Counted from the stretch's first letter, positions 47,991 through 58,138 are shown. The stretch: 64,000 bases of DNA from Marinobacter arenosus (GCF_019264345.1 NZ_JAHVAO010000001.1:1116001-1180000), one strand, 5' to 3'. Notes: generated by a model not told the origin, from the letters alone. Program-made: numbers and translations.

Positions 47991-49649
47991 ATGTCACACC
48001 AGTCTGATCTGATTGCGGAAGATATTCAGGCCTACCTGAAGCAACACGAGAACAAAGAGCTGCTGCGCCTGCTGACCTGTGGCAGCGTCGATGACGGCAA
48101 GAGCACCCTGATCGGCCGCCTGCTGCACGACACCAAAATGATCTACGAAGATCACATGGCGAGCCTGAAAACAGACAGCGCCAAGATGGGCACCACCGGC
48201 GAGAAGCTCGATCTGGCGCTGCTGGTCGATGGCCTTCAGGCCGAGCGTGAACAAGGTATTACGATCGACGTTGCCTATCGCTTCTTCTCGACCGACAAAC
48301 GCAAGTTCATCATTGCCGATACCCCGGGGCACGAACAGTACACCCGAAACATGGCGACTGGCGCGTCAACCGCCCAGTTGGCAATCCTGATGATCGATGC
48401 CCGCCACGGCGTGCTGACCCAAACACGACGCCACTCCTTTATTGCCTCGCTCCAGGGCATTCGCCACATCGTGGTGGCCGTGAACAAAATGGATCTGGTG
48501 GATTTCAGCGAAGAACGCTTCAACGAAATCAAGGATGAGTACTTGGCATTCGCGGCCAAACTCGGCCTGAAGGACATCCGGTTCGTGCCGATTTCCGCCC
48601 TGGAAGGCGACAACGTCGTCAACAAGAGCGAAAACACGCCCTGGTTTACCGGACAGCCGTTGATGGACATCCTGGAAACCGTCGAGATCTCCAGAGACAA
48701 GAACCTCGAGCACTTCCGTTTCCCGGTGCAGTATGTGAATCGCCCCAACCTGAACTTTCGCGGCTTTTGCGGCACTATCGCCTCCGGCGTGGTGCGCCCG
48801 GGCGACGAGGTGATGGCACTACCGTCCCGTCGCACCAGCAAGGTGAAAGACATTGTTACCTTTGATGGAAACCTTGAAGAGGCTTACATCGACCAGGCAG
48901 TCACCCTCACCCTGACGGATGAGATCGATATCAGCCGCGGTGACATGCTGGTCAAGGTGGAGGACGAGCCGGAAGTCGACAACCGCTTCAACGCCAACAT
49001 CGTCTGGATGACAGACGCACCGCTGGAAACTGGTCGACTCTACGACATCAAACTCGGGCCAACCTTTACCTCCGGCACGGTAAAGAAGATCCATCACCAG
49101 ACCGACGTAAACACACTTGAGCAGAATACCAACCCCAGCAAGCTTCAGTTGAACGAAATCGGTCTGTGCGAACTCACCCTGAACCAGCCCATCGCCTTTG
49201 ACGCCTACCAGCGCAACCACGCCACGGGCAGCTTCATCGTGATCGACCGCCTCACTAACGTCACCGTTGGCGCAGGCATGATCGCCGGTCTCGCAGACGG
49301 TCTCGAATCGCTCGATCCGGTTAGCCCGGAGGAACGCGAACGTCGATTGGCTCAGAAGCCGGCGATCATTGGCTGTAGTGGCAAACAGGCGCCAGCGCTG
49401 GCACTGGCCGTTGAGCGTGCACTCTTCGATCAGGGCAAGACCGCGGTCGTAGTCACCGAAGACAACGCCGGCGGTGCCGACGATCGCCGCCGGACAGCCC
49501 AACTGTTGTCCTCTCACGGCCTCATCGCCGTTGCGGTCAACCTCGGTTCCGATGTAGCCTCTGCGTCCGTTTCCGCCGATAGCGATCAGGAGATTCCTGC
49601 CGCTGTCGGCCAACTGGTACAACAGTTGATCCGGAGCAAGCGCATCTGA
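47991..49649 (+). CDS. cysN: Sulfate adenylyltransferase subunit 1 (CysN) with degenerate CysC-like tail
   Basis: A 552-residue GTPase from the ATG at 47991. G1 GSVDDGKST (31-39), G3 DTPGH (110-114) and G4 NKMD (165-168) are intact, followed by two EF-Tu-like beta barrels; this part (1 to about 456) is a complete CysN. The last 96 residues (457-552) are extra. They align in wording with the start of the APS kinase domain of CysNC fusions (xxIIWLTGLSGSGKS... ERALFERG): here [26 protein letters not shown], so the P-loop Lys-Ser/Thr is gone, and DGDNVR became TEDNAG. It stops at about half a CysC length. The tail should be unable to phosphorylate APS. No cysC is nearby. Confidence 0.93.
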   Translation: MSHQSDLIAEDIQAYLKQHENKELLRLLTCGSVDDGKSTLIGRLLHDTKMIYEDHMASLKTDSAKMGTTGEKLDLALLVDGLQAEREQGITIDVAYRFFSTDKRKFIIADTPGHEQYTRNMATGASTAQLAILMIDARHGVLTQTRRHSFIASLQGIRHIVVAVNKMDLVDFSEERFNEIKDEYLAFAAKLGLKDIRFVPISALEGDNVVNKSENTPWFTGQPLMDILETVEISRDKNLEHFRFPVQYVNRPNLNFRGFCGTIASGVVRPGDEVMALPSRRTSKVKDIVTFDGNLEEAYIDQAVTLTLTDEIDISRGDMLVKVEDEPEVDNRFNANIVWMTDAPLETGRLYDIKLGPTFTSGTVKKIHHQTDVNTLEQNTNPSKLQLNEIGLCELTLNQPIAFDAYQRNHATGSFIVIDRLTNVTVGAGMIAGLADGLESLDPVSPEERERRLAQKPAIIGCSGKQAPALALAVERALFDQGKTAVVVTEDNAGGADDRRRTAQLLSSHGLIAVAVNLGSDVASASVSADSDQEIPAAVGQLVQQLIRSKRI

Positions 49650-49665
49650 CCCCAGGGTTGCACAC

Positions 49666-49703
49666 AAGCCCCGCAGGCCAGTGACGCCTCCGGGGCTTTT
49701 TTA
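49666..49703 (+). terminator. Rho-independent terminator after cysN
   Basis: 13-bp stem with one mismatch (AAGCCCCGCAGGC with GCCTCCGGGGCTT), 7-nt loop, then TTTTATT. Confidence 0.87.
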
Positions 49704-49730
49704 TTGCACGAGTCGCAAGAGAATCCGAGC

Positions 49731-50747
49731 ATGGCCATCAAACACCTACGCACCGCCTTTGCCAGCCAATATCAGCCAGGGCAGCCTGCCCGTCTCCAAT
49801 CCGGGGAAGCCCTTTCGGAACCCGGTGGCGACTACGAATCCCTGCACAAACAAATGAAGCGGCTGTTCAACAGCAAGCCGGGCAAGAAATACGGACGTTT
49901 TTCGGAGGACATTGGCGAGTGCCCGTTCAGCAGCTGGCTGAAAGACTACCTGGATGACAAGCAAAGCTTCAACTCCCTGACCGACCGGCTCTTCGGCCAG
50001 TGGCAGGAGTTGCTGACGGGAAGCCAGGAAGAGTTCCAGGGACACCTGATGATTGTCCATGAGACGCTGTCGGACGCCGAAGTGGTCTACCTGTTGATCC
50101 TGGAAAGTGATAGCGCCCTGCGATTCGATGGCAACCAGTCGCTGGACGCCACCGATGTACTTAGCCTCTCCCGCCTGAACCTGGCCGTGCGTATCGAACT
50201 CGATGATTGGCGCGGAGCGAACGGTTCAGAAAACTACCTGACCCTCGTTCACGGTCGCGGCACCGGTGAGCCCGGTGAGCTGTTCATCCGACTGGCCGGG
50301 TTCACCAATCAGGTGGATGTGGAAAAGGAAACCGTCACCTTCCTCGACGCCGTCGAGGCCTTCGCCAAATCCTCGGAACCGGAGAAAGCCGGCGAAGTTC
50401 GAAGCCGGGCCTACGAATTCTGCAAGGAACAGCATGCCCTTGGGGAGCCGGTCGAGATCGAGGCGCTGTCTGGCTACCTCGATGAAAACGAACCACAACG
50501 GTTCAAGGAATTCGCGTCACAAACCGCCGAACTGCCGGAAAGCGGCGTACTCCACCCCGACCACCGCAAAGTCAAAAAACTCGTCCGCATTGCCGGCTCA
50601 GGCGGCGGCATGAGCGTCTCCTTCTCCTCCGACCTGGTCAACCAGGCGGTCTACTACGACCGGGACAAGGATGCGCTTACGATCACCCGACTGCCGAAAG
50701 CCCTCAGGGAGCAGTTGCAGCGGTACCTGGAGGCCCGGGAGGAGTAA
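49731..50747 (+). CDS. Nucleoid-associated protein of the NdpA/YejK family
   Basis: The ATG at 49731 (MAIKHLRTAFASQYQ) is preferred over an upstream TTG-start extension that overlaps the terminator. The 338-residue product has the NdpA pattern: LFNSKPGKKYGRFSED near the N-terminus, LNLAVRIELDDW, and ENYLTLVHGRGTGEPGELFIRLAGF in the middle, with a charged C-terminus (KVKKLVRIAG, ITRLPKALREQL). YejK/NdpA are abundant nucleoid proteins of unsettled role, often near genes for DNA replication or defence. It stands alone here between cysN and the effector island. Confidence 0.85.
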   Translation: MAIKHLRTAFASQYQPGQPARLQSGEALSEPGGDYESLHKQMKRLFNSKPGKKYGRFSEDIGECPFSSWLKDYLDDKQSFNSLTDRLFGQWQELLTGSQEEFQGHLMIVHETLSDAEVVYLLILESDSALRFDGNQSLDATDVLSLSRLNLAVRIELDDWRGANGSENYLTLVHGRGTGEPGELFIRLAGFTNQVDVEKETVTFLDAVEAFAKSSEPEKAGEVRSRAYEFCKEQHALGEPVEIEALSGYLDENEPQRFKEFASQTAELPESGVLHPDHRKVKKLVRIAGSGGGMSVSFSSDLVNQAVYYDRDKDALTITRLPKALREQLQRYLEAREE

Positions 50748-50767
50748 TCGTCTGATCGAGCTGGCGA

Positions 50768-51364
50768 TCACCAACCCTCGAGGGGAATGCCGTGTTTTTT
50801 CAGGTATTCCCCGTGTCGTTCAAGGTAATCACGACTTCGCGACTGGTAGTTTGACGCGTCCCCGTCGATTTTGTTTGCCTGGAGACGAGCGATCTCAATT
50901 TCGTTTCCAAGTTGATTTTTGATCCATATGACGATTTCTCCTCCCGGAGCCAAACCCAGAACAAGGGTATTTCGGGGCTTGTATACCTCTCCATGCGCGT
51001 TCTTTTGCGGCGCAAGTTCAAGCATGTGCTCTTTCCATTCCTCTGGCAGGCTAACCAATCGCTGATAAAAAACCTGCTCTGCATAGGAAAACCATTCAAT
51101 TCCGATGTAGTCTGGAAATGGCTCCATTCGCCCACCTTTTCCTCGGGGGCCTCCCTCTCCCTGCCAACAACAGCTGACAATGCCAGGAGCCTGCCTCCAA
51201 TGGCGCACACCAGATGCCTCAAGTTCAAGATGCTCTACCCATACCTCATAGCGTTGAGGTGCGGCCACCTGAAAATACCAAACGACGGTTTCGGAGTTTG
51301 AAACAGTGGAACATCCACCAATCAAGATGGCAATTCCAATAATTAAAACTTTACGCAGTCGCAT
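50768..51364 (-). CDS. DUF2931 lipoprotein, probable Tle1 immunity protein
   Basis: The ATG at 51364 has GGAG 5 nt ahead and gives 198 residues; a GTG two codons earlier is too close to that site. A lipoprotein signal with IGGC (lipid Cys18) is followed by Ser, so outer membrane or periplasmic side location is expected. The mature part shows the DUF2931 pattern: YFQVAAPQRYEVWVEHLEL, a GGPRGKGG glycine stretch, WFSYAEQVFY and LVLGLAPGGEIVIWI. DUF2931 lipoproteins often lie beside Tle1-type phospholipase effectors and are thought to neutralise them in the periplasm. Here the gene begins 2 nt after the effector's stop. It is A+T-richer than the surroundings (one 60-base row at its start counts 37% G+C). 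Confidence 0.8.
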   Translation of the reverse strand: MRLRKVLIIGIAILIGGCSTVSNSETVVWYFQVAAPQRYEVWVEHLELEASGVRHWRQAPGIVSCCWQGEGGPRGKGGRMEPFPDYIGIEWFSYAEQVFYQRLVSLPEEWKEHMLELAPQKNAHGEVYKPRNTLVLGLAPGGEIVIWIKNQLGNEIEIARLQANKIDGDASNYQSRSRDYLERHGEYLKKHGIPLEGW

Positions 51365-51366
51365 AT

Positions 51367-53394
51367 TCACTCCGCTTTCCGGTTGGGATAAATAGATCTT
51401 TCTCTTGTTCGACTTGGTCGGGAGGGCAGAAGAAACTCGAATGGTATCTCGAGACGAAAGATCTCATCCCTAAATAGAACCTCTAAAAGGTTGTAGTGAT
51501 CGGAATAGTGGACGTATCGCTGCTTTAATAGGCTTGTCTGTTGCGAATCCAATTTTATTTGCGTTCTTCCGTTCGAAACCTGTTCGCATACATGCCCGAA
51601 CACTGCTTTAAGGTGGTCAGACAATGCAAGTTGGCCATCTTGTTCGTCAATAAGATCCAGAGGTACACCGGCATCTCGGGATAAATTGTGCATCAGTCTC
51701 AATGCCACTAGCGAATAGTCTCCTCGAATATGGCGTTTCATGCGTAAAGACAATTCAACGCGGCCATCAGGTGCGGGATGCTCACTCCTGTCTTCACTTA
51801 TCCAAAGATCGGGAGGTCCTCCATCCGGAATTCTGAGACTGTGATCTCCAATCCACCCTTCCGCGAGAATTTCTTCGCGAATTTGAACCAAGTTGTCCCA
51901 TTCCATGGTATTTCTGTGCCAGTTCGCCTGACTTCCTCTAATTGATAATGGAGGGTGGAGAAGCACTTCCTCCACTTGCAGCTCACTATATCCACCACCA
52001 ATATCCGAATGCGCACCTGGCATGGAAACCTCTGTGAAATTCGGTGGTAACTTTTTGTCTTTATCAGCAACGCTTACCAGCGAAAAATTTTCTCTTCTTT
52101 CGTCTGTGGCAGTTAGATGCACCACCTCTTCAACTTGGCCCGGGTCCAAATAAAGCTGAATCGGCTCATATCGGTCGTCGCCTGCATGCAGATCAAACTG
52201 CTTCAAGTTAACTACACCAGGAACGGTATCGAACAGGCCCATAAACCTTATTCGAACTTCTCCTTTCCATGTTATTCCACGCTCTGAAAGCTTTCTAAAA
52301 AACACCCCCTCACTTCCTCGAAGCAAATCATTCGCCATATGTCGGGCAGCAGCTGCACCTCGACTAAAGCCAAATATATCGAAAGTGAATTTTTTAACTT
52401 CACCAGAGCCGGCTAAGCCTTCTATTTGAGACGCAATTTCTTCGGATGCCTTCTCTGTCTGATCCAGAATTCCGGTTTCCCCCATACCTGTAGCCATACT
52501 GATTAAAGAGTCGGGTTGCCCAGTTTCTGTCCCCACGCCAGGTTGATAAACGGAAAAACCAACTTCTCGACGGCCACGACCCACTTTGTCCCGCTCACGG
52601 TACAAGCGCCACAGCTTGAAGATATTCGTCGGCGCATTCGCATAGCTCTCTCCCATCAATAGCCGCAAGCGCTTCTGGCAGTCTTCCAAGCGCGTCGGAT
52701 CGTCGCGCAAAGGCGCAAGACACTCTCGCTCCACTCTCTGCTTGAACAGTTCGACATTGCTTGCGTTATTAAGCGTCCCATCCAAAAAAATCCCAATAGT
52801 GAGGTGCACGGGTAAGTCGGTGTCATCCGCCTGAGTCTCAGGGGCCCGCGGCGCTGGCTCAGCAAGTGGGGCAATGCCGGCCGCCGCTCCGAGGGGCAGC
52901 GACAGTTTTCGGTCCGTCGGGCCGGACGCTTCCTCGGCATCCGTCGCCCCTGCCCTCTGCCCCGTTTGCTTGGGCATTAGGCCCACGGCTCCGGATGAAG
53001 CAAGGGATTCAGGCGTTTCACCAAGGCGGTTCAACCGGTCGAGTTCCTGTGACAACAATGGAAAGGGCATTGATGCGTAGTCCGACACCCAACGCCCCCC
53101 GGCGGAAATCGACGATTCGGGGCGCCAGCGTACTGGAGGATTGATAGCACCGTGTGATGTGCCGGGATCAAGAACCAGCATCACCTGACCGGCTTCCAGC
53201 GCAGACAACAGACCTGCACGCGTTGTATCCGGGCTACTGTAAATAGGCACTCCGGGAATCTCGCTTGGATCAAAGCGCAATTCCGGACTGGCGCCAGAAT
53301 CCAGCGCCTGCTTCACTCGGCGGGCCGCCAGATGAGGCGATTCAACGAAGGGGAGGTCTCTCGCAGTCAGGCGAGAGCGGGGTTTGATGAGCAT
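51367..53394 (-). CDS. Tle1-type phospholipase effector (DUF2235 alpha/beta hydrolase)
   Basis: A 675-residue protein. From about residue 196 it is a Tle1/DUF2235 hydrolase: IGIFLDGTLNN (201-210), the nucleophile Ser344 in FGFSRGAAAAR, Asp389 in GLFDTVPG and His462 in PGAHSDIGGGY, a complete triad. Tle1 enzymes are type VI secretion effectors that cut membrane phospholipids (PLA2-like) in the target periplasm. Residues 1-195 precede the hydrolase: a compact part (about 10-110) and then a Pro/Ala/Glu-rich linker (about 125-195); I do not recognise it, and it may be a delivery or VgrG/Hcp-docking module. No T6SS structural gene, VgrG, PAAR or adaptor is in the window. Composition shifts inside the gene. 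AAGGAC precedes the ATG. Confidence 0.85.
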   Translation of the reverse strand: MLIKPRSRLTARDLPFVESPHLAARRVKQALDSGASPELRFDPSEIPGVPIYSSPDTTRAGLLSALEAGQVMLVLDPGTSHGAINPPVRWRPESSISAGGRWVSDYASMPFPLLSQELDRLNRLGETPESLASSGAVGLMPKQTGQRAGATDAEEASGPTDRKLSLPLGAAAGIAPLAEPAPRAPETQADDTDLPVHLTIGIFLDGTLNNASNVELFKQRVERECLAPLRDDPTRLEDCQKRLRLLMGESYANAPTNIFKLWRLYRERDKVGRGRREVGFSVYQPGVGTETGQPDSLISMATGMGETGILDQTEKASEEIASQIEGLAGSGEVKKFTFDIFGFSRGAAAARHMANDLLRGSEGVFFRKLSERGITWKGEVRIRFMGLFDTVPGVVNLKQFDLHAGDDRYEPIQLYLDPGQVEEVVHLTATDERRENFSLVSVADKDKKLPPNFTEVSMPGAHSDIGGGYSELQVEEVLLHPPLSIRGSQANWHRNTMEWDNLVQIREEILAEGWIGDHSLRIPDGGPPDLWISEDRSEHPAPDGRVELSLRMKRHIRGDYSLVALRLMHNLSRDAGVPLDLIDEQDGQLALSDHLKAVFGHVCEQVSNGRTQIKLDSQQTSLLKQRYVHYSDHYNLLEVLFRDEIFRLEIPFEFLLPSRPSRTRERSIYPNRKAE

Positions 53395-53525
53395 GACAGT
53401 CCTTGTCTATTGGGTAATCAATCTTCGGGCAATCCTTGCCCAGTAACCTCAACTTGCTGGCAAATCGTGGGTCGTCGCAACACTAATCAATCCAGACACA
53501 TCCAGCAAGACGACTGCGTCTCGTT

Positions 53526-54236
53526 TTAGTCGGCATGCTCCAGGTGGGGATGGCGAAGCTTGCGAATTTCTTTCATCCAGCCGACACCGTCAACCAACTC
53601 TCCCGTGTCCGGATCGATCGCTGGATACGGTAGGTTTCGGTCATCGCAATAACGTTTGACGGTGGGCTGACACCAGCAAAAGAACAGGCGCTGGTACTCG
53701 TCATCGGGCAGCCGGCGGTACTCGTACAGACCCGCAGCCTTGCGTTGGCGCTGGGCCTCCGCCAGGATGATGGCACAGGCCGCCGACACATTAAGGGATT
53801 CCACCATGCCCATCATCGGAATCACGATGTGCTCGTCAGCCTGCTCCGCCGCATCCGCACTCACGCCGTCCACCTCATTGCCAAGCACAACCGTGCAGGG
53901 CACGGTGAAATCCACCTCTCGGTAATCCACCGCCCGATCGGATAGCTGGGCTGCGTAGAGCTTGTGCCCCTGCCCTTTCAACTCGCCAATCGCCGCATCC
54001 ATGGTCCGGTGAGTGTGCGTGGTCACCCAGTTATAGCTGCCTCCGGCGGTTTTCCGGAAGGCCCGGAAGCCCTCGCGGGGCCAGACAACGTGCATGTTGG
54101 CCAGACCAAACGCATCGCAGGATCGGATGATCGCGGACAGGTTGCGCGGTTTGTGGACCTGGTCGGTCAGTACACGAAGGTCGGGCTGACGGGTGTCGAG
54201 GGTTTGTTTGATACGGGCAAGGCGTTCAGGCGTCAT
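53526..54236 (-). CDS. trmH: tRNA (guanosine-18-2'-O)-methyltransferase TrmH
   Basis: The start at 54236 (MTPERLARIKQTLDTRQPDL) gives 236 residues versus 229 in E. coli; upstream open codons to 54326 lie over the promoter region. SPOUT methylase motifs: VHKPRNLSAIIRSCDAFG (motif 1), VVLGNEVDGVS (motif 2) and IPMMGMVESLNVSAACAIILAEA (motif 3, trefoil knot SAM site). It methylates the 2'-OH of G18 in the tRNA D-loop. No good ribosome site is seen. It is divergent from miaB. Confidence 0.94.
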   Translation of the reverse strand: MTPERLARIKQTLDTRQPDLRVLTDQVHKPRNLSAIIRSCDAFGLANMHVVWPREGFRAFRKTAGGSYNWVTTHTHRTMDAAIGELKGQGHKLYAAQLSDRAVDYREVDFTVPCTVVLGNEVDGVSADAAEQADEHIVIPMMGMVESLNVSAACAIILAEAQRQRKAAGLYEYRRLPDDEYQRLFFCWCQPTVKRYCDDRNLPYPAIDPDTGELVDGVGWMKEIRKLRHPHLEHAD

Positions 54237-54308
54237 TTCAATTGAGGTCTGCAAATACGAAATACAGGAATAATACCACATTGATCTAGCGACAAGCCGA
54301 GACAATGG

Positions 54309-54337
54309 TGGTTGAAGAATGAGCACGCCGTTATAAT
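54309..54337 (+). promoter_or_regulatory. Candidate miaB promoter
   Basis: TGGTTG (54309-54314), 17-nt spacer, perfect TATAAT (54332-54337); 79 nt before the miaB ATG. Confidence 0.55.
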
Positions 54338-54416
54338 ACGCAGTTCCTTTTTGATCGCGTCAGCAGTCCAGAATCGCAAATCCGGGCGCACCATCCACCA
54401 GAATACGTTGAGACCC

Positions 54417-55763
54417 ATGGCCAAGAAGCTGTTTATCAAAACCCACGGCTGCCAGATGAACGAGTACGATTCATCCCGAATGGCGGACCTCCTGCGTACC
54501 GGCGAAACCGTTGAGATGACCGACACGCCAGAAGACGCAGACATCCTGCTGCTGAATACCTGCTCTATCCGGGAAAAAGCCCAGGAGAAGGTATTTCATC
54601 AGCTTGGCCGCTGGAAATCCCTGAAGAACCGTAAGCCGGATCTGATCATCGGCGTGGGCGGCTGCGTTGCCAGCCAGGAAGGCCAGGCCATTATCGACCG
54701 CGCACCCTACGTAGACATGGTGTTCGGCCCGCAAACCCTGCATCGCCTGCCGGACATGATCACCGAGGTTCGCGCCAAGGGTAACGGCGTCGGCGTGGTC
54801 GACGTCAGCTTTCCGGAGATCGAGAAGTTCGACAACCTGCCGGAGCCGGGTGCCGATGGCCCGTCCGCCTTTGTTTCCATCATGGAAGGCTGCAGCAAGT
54901 ACTGCACCTTCTGCGTGGTGCCCTACACCCGTGGCGAGGAAGTCAGCCGGCCGGCCGACGACGTCATCGCCGAAGTGGCGCATCTGGCCAGCCAGGGTGT
55001 GCGCGAAGTGAATCTGCTGGGGCAGAACGTGAATGCCTACCGGGGCGAAACCCACGACGGCGACACCATGGACCTCGCGGAGCTGATCACCCTGATTGCC
55101 GCCATCGACGGCATCGACCGCATCCGCTATACCACGTCTCACCCGGTGGAATTTACCGATTCGATGATCGAGGTTTACGAGCAGGTTCCGGAGCTGGTCA
55201 GTCATTTGCACCTGCCGGTGCAAAGCGGTTCCGATCGCATTCTGGCCGCGATGAAGCGTGGCCACACGGCGCTGGAGTACAAATCAAAGCTACGCCGCCT
55301 GCGGAAGATCCGGCCCGACATCAGTTTTTCGTCGGACTTCATCATTGGCTTCCCCGGCGAGACGGAGAAAGACTTTGAAGACACCATGAAGCTGATCAAC
55401 GACATCGGTTTCGACATGTCCTTCAGCTTTGTTTACAGCGCCCGCCCGGGTACGCCGGCATCGGATCTTCCCGACGACACCCCGATCGAGGTCAAGAAGC
55501 AGCGGCTGGCGATTCTCCAGGACCGGCTCAACCAGAATGTCATGGATATCAGCCGCAAGATGGTTGGCTCCACTCAACGCATTCTGGTAACCGGGCTCTC
55601 CAAGAAAGACCCCGGAGAATATGCCGGCCGTACCGAGAACAACCGCATTGTAAACTTCCGCCACGAGAATCCGGACGTAGTGGGCCACTTCATCGACGTT
55701 GAAATCGTGGAAGCCTACGCGAACTCGCTTCGTGGCAGGCCCGTGAACTCCGAGCTTTATTGA
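54417..55763 (+). CDS. miaB: tRNA-2-methylthio-N6-isopentenyladenosine synthase MiaB
   Basis: A 448-residue radical-SAM methylthiotransferase. The auxiliary cluster cysteines are Cys12, Cys49 and Cys83; the SAM cluster is CSKYCTFC (159-166); a TRAM domain ends the protein. These positions match E. coli MiaB. It adds a methylthio group to i6A37 of tRNAs reading UNN codons. Start at [12 protein letters not shown], the family N-terminus. First gene of the miaB-phoH-ybeY-corC-lnt operon. Confidence 0.96.
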   Translation: MAKKLFIKTHGCQMNEYDSSRMADLLRTGETVEMTDTPEDADILLLNTCSIREKAQEKVFHQLGRWKSLKNRKPDLIIGVGGCVASQEGQAIIDRAPYVDMVFGPQTLHRLPDMITEVRAKGNGVGVVDVSFPEIEKFDNLPEPGADGPSAFVSIMEGCSKYCTFCVVPYTRGEEVSRPADDVIAEVAHLASQGVREVNLLGQNVNAYRGETHDGDTMDLAELITLIAAIDGIDRIRYTTSHPVEFTDSMIEVYEQVPELVSHLHLPVQSGSDRILAAMKRGHTALEYKSKLRRLRKIRPDISFSSDFIIGFPGETEKDFEDTMKLINDIGFDMSFSFVYSARPGTPASDLPDDTPIEVKKQRLAILQDRLNQNVMDISRKMVGSTQRILVTGLSKKDPGEYAGRTENNRIVNFRHENPDVVGHFIDVEIVEAYANSLRGRPVNSELY

Positions 55764-55842
55764 GGCCGCAGCCCAAAGCCATACCGGCACCCAAACTCCC
55801 ATTCTGGTGAATGCCAGGGGAGCCAACGAAAACGGAGCATTT

Positions 55843-56826
55843 TTGAACACCAGCGATTCCAGACAATTTGACCTGCACCCCGTCGACCAGCGTCGACTGG
55901 CAACCCTCTGTGGTCAGTTCGATGAAAACCTGAAACACATCGAACGCCGACTGCAGGTTAAAGTCGGCAGGCGCGGCCACCATTTTCGCGTCGAGGGCGA
56001 AACCGAGCATGTTGCAGCCGCTGTGGAGGTCATTCGCCATCTGTACCGCGAGACCGAAGCCACCGACGACATTCCGCCCGATACGGTGCACCTGTTCATC
56101 CGGGAAACCGGCTACGAACGCCTGCCCGAAGATGTGCCCTTTGACGGCGCCGTCACGGTGATCAAGACCCCCAAGCTTCAGGCCAAGCCCCGGGGCGCGA
56201 ACCAGCAGAAATACGTTCATAACATCCGCACCCACGACATCAATTTCGGCATTGGGCCCGCCGGTACCGGCAAGACCTGGCTGGCCGTGGCATGCGCCGT
56301 GGAAGCCCTGAAAGACGAGCAGGTCAAACGCATCCTGCTGGTACGTCCGGCGGTGGAAGCCGGTGAGAAGCTGGGATTTCTGCCGGGTGATCTGGCCCAG
56401 AAAGTGGATCCGTACCTGCGTCCGCTCTACGACGCCCTTTATGAGATGCTGGGCTTCGACCAGGTCACGCGCTTGATCGAGAAGAGCGTGATTGAGATCG
56501 CCCCGCTGGCGTTCATGCGTGGCCGGACCCTGAACAACTCTTTCATCATCCTCGATGAGAGCCAGAACACCACCCGTGAGCAGATGAAGATGTTCCTGAC
56601 CCGGATTGGTTTCGGCTCGACTGCCGTGATTACCGGAGATACCACTCAGGTGGACCTGCCCCGGGGCCAGAATTCCGGACTGATTCACGCCGCTGGCGTG
56701 CTGGGCAAAGTGACCGGTATCGGCTTTACCCGCTTTGAAGCCAAGGACGTGGTCCGTCATCCGCTGGTCCAGCGTATCGTTGAAGCGTATGACGCTTTTG
56801 ATGACGGGAGTGGAACCAGCCAGTGA
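55843..56826 (+). CDS. ybeZ: PhoH-like ATPase (YbeZ)
   Basis: A 327-residue protein from a TTG with GGAG 7 nt ahead; a GTG at 55807 in the same frame lacks a ribosome site and would add 12 residues. It has an N-terminal KH-like region ([21 protein letters not shown]), Walker [12 protein letters not shown] (136-146), Walker [12 protein letters not shown] and an [11 protein letters not shown] sensor. PhoH/YbeZ is an ATPase that interacts with YbeY in rRNA processing and RNA quality control. The stop overlaps the ybeY start. Confidence 0.92.
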   Translation: MNTSDSRQFDLHPVDQRRLATLCGQFDENLKHIERRLQVKVGRRGHHFRVEGETEHVAAAVEVIRHLYRETEATDDIPPDTVHLFIRETGYERLPEDVPFDGAVTVIKTPKLQAKPRGANQQKYVHNIRTHDINFGIGPAGTGKTWLAVACAVEALKDEQVKRILLVRPAVEAGEKLGFLPGDLAQKVDPYLRPLYDALYEMLGFDQVTRLIEKSVIEIAPLAFMRGRTLNNSFIILDESQNTTREQMKMFLTRIGFGSTAVITGDTTQVDLPRGQNSGLIHAAGVLGKVTGIGFTRFEAKDVVRHPLVQRIVEAYDAFDDGSGTSQ

Positions 56827-57296
56827 GCGAGCTGACCGTCGATTTCCAGAACGTATTCGAAGGCTCGGGCGTGCCCGAGGAGGCGCTGATCCAGACCTGG
56901 GCACAGGCCGCCTGGCAGGGTGATCACCCGACCGAAGTGACCGTACGTGTCGTCGGAGCGCTGGAAAGCCAGACTCTGAATCATGAGTACCGCGGGAAGG
57001 ATAAACCGACCAATGTGTTGTCCTTCCCATTTGAAGCGCCAGCCGGTATAACGGTTCCATTGGCGGGAGATCTTGTCATTTGCGCGCCCGTTGTTGAGCA
57101 CGAAGCCGCGGAGCAACACAAGACGCTCGTGGCGCACTGGGCGCATATGGTAGTTCACGGTATGCTGCATCTTCAGGGCTACGATCACATCGAAGACGAA
57201 GATGCCGAGGTCATGGAAGCCCTTGAAATCCGGCTGTTGGCGCAGCTTGGATTCGGCAACCCTTACGAAGCAGAGGAAACGGAAAAAGACTCATGA
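56823..57296 (+). CDS. ybeY: Endoribonuclease YbeY
   Basis: A 157-residue metalloprotein with the invariant zinc motif [11 protein letters not shown]: His112, His116 and His122. The upstream TNVLSFPFE strand is also typical. YbeY acts in 16S rRNA 3' maturation and 70S quality control. The GTG start overlaps the ybeZ stop (GTGA), and its own stop overlaps corC (ATGA). Confidence 0.95.
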   Translation: MSELTVDFQNVFEGSGVPEEALIQTWAQAAWQGDHPTEVTVRVVGALESQTLNHEYRGKDKPTNVLSFPFEAPAGITVPLAGDLVICAPVVEHEAAEQHKTLVAHWAHMVVHGMLHLQGYDHIEDEDAEVMEALEIRLLAQLGFGNPYEAEETEKDS

Positions 57297-58138
57297 GCGA
57301 CGATCAGTCGAGTCGCAGCCAGGGCAACAAGTCCTGGCTGGAACGTATATCACAGGCCTTTGCCAGCGGGCCTGAGTCCGTAGAGGACGTGCTGGAAATT
57401 CTCCGGGACGCAGAGTCCCAAAGCATCATCGATACCGATGCCATGAGCATCATCGAGGGTGCGATGCAGGTGATCGATATGCGGGTGGATGAAATCATGA
57501 TCCCTCGGTCCCAGATGGTCACCGTCAAGGCGTCGCAAGACCCAAAAGAGTTTCTCGGCGAAATCATTTCCTCCGCCCACAGTCGCTTTCCGGTCATCGG
57601 TGACAGCCAGGATGACGTCATCGGCGTGTTGCTGGCCAAGGATCTCCTCCCCCTGGCCCTGAACAACGAACTCAACTGGTCAAAGATCCGTGAAATCCTA
57701 CGCCCGCCCACGTTTGTGCCCGAGAGCAAGCGGTTGAATCAGCTACTCAAGGAGTTCAAGGAAAACCGCAACCACATGGCCATTGTGGTCGACGAATACG
57801 GTGGCACAGCGGGGCTGATTACCATCGAGGACGTGCTGGAGCAAATCGTCGGCGAAATCGAGGATGAGCACGACTTTGACGAGGAAACCCACATCAAGGC
57901 CAGGGGCGACGGCACCTTCGCAGTGAAGGCGGTTACGCCGGTCGACGATTTCAACGAATTCTTCGAAACCGAACTGGACGAGGAAGAGTTCGATACCATT
58001 GGCGGCCTTGTACTCAAGGAATTCGGTCACCTGCCCAGGCGGGGTGAAACGGTTGCATTCGGTGGCTTGCGCTTTACTATTGCCAACGCCGATAACCGAG
58101 TCATCCGTCTGTTGCAGGTAACCCGAAGTGAGCAGTGA
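57293..58138 (+). CDS. corC: CorC/YbeX-family CBS and transporter-associated domain protein
   Basis: A 281-residue cytoplasmic protein: two CBS domains (about residues 65-195; [43 protein letters not shown]) and a C-terminal CorC_HlyC domain (about 205-278; [24 protein letters not shown]). Linked to Mg/Co efflux and, as YbeX, to ribosome maturation. It starts within the ybeY stop and overlaps lnt by 11 nt. Confidence 0.94.
   Translation: MSDDQSSRSQGNKSWLERISQAFASGPESVEDVLEILRDAESQSIIDTDAMSIIEGAMQVIDMRVDEIMIPRSQMVTVKASQDPKEFLGEIISSAHSRFPVIGDSQDDVIGVLLAKDLLPLALNNELNWSKIREILRPPTFVPESKRLNQLLKEFKENRNHMAIVVDEYGGTAGLITIEDVLEQIVGEIEDEHDFDEETHIKARGDGTFAVKAVTPVDDFNEFFETELDEEEFDTIGGLVLKEFGHLPRRGETVAFGGLRFTIANADNRVIRLLQVTRSEQ

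Noticed and set aside
55690..57060. Long open frame antisense to the end of miaB, ybeZ and ybeY
   Set aside because: It spans three real genes and their junctions, with no ribosome site or motif of its own.
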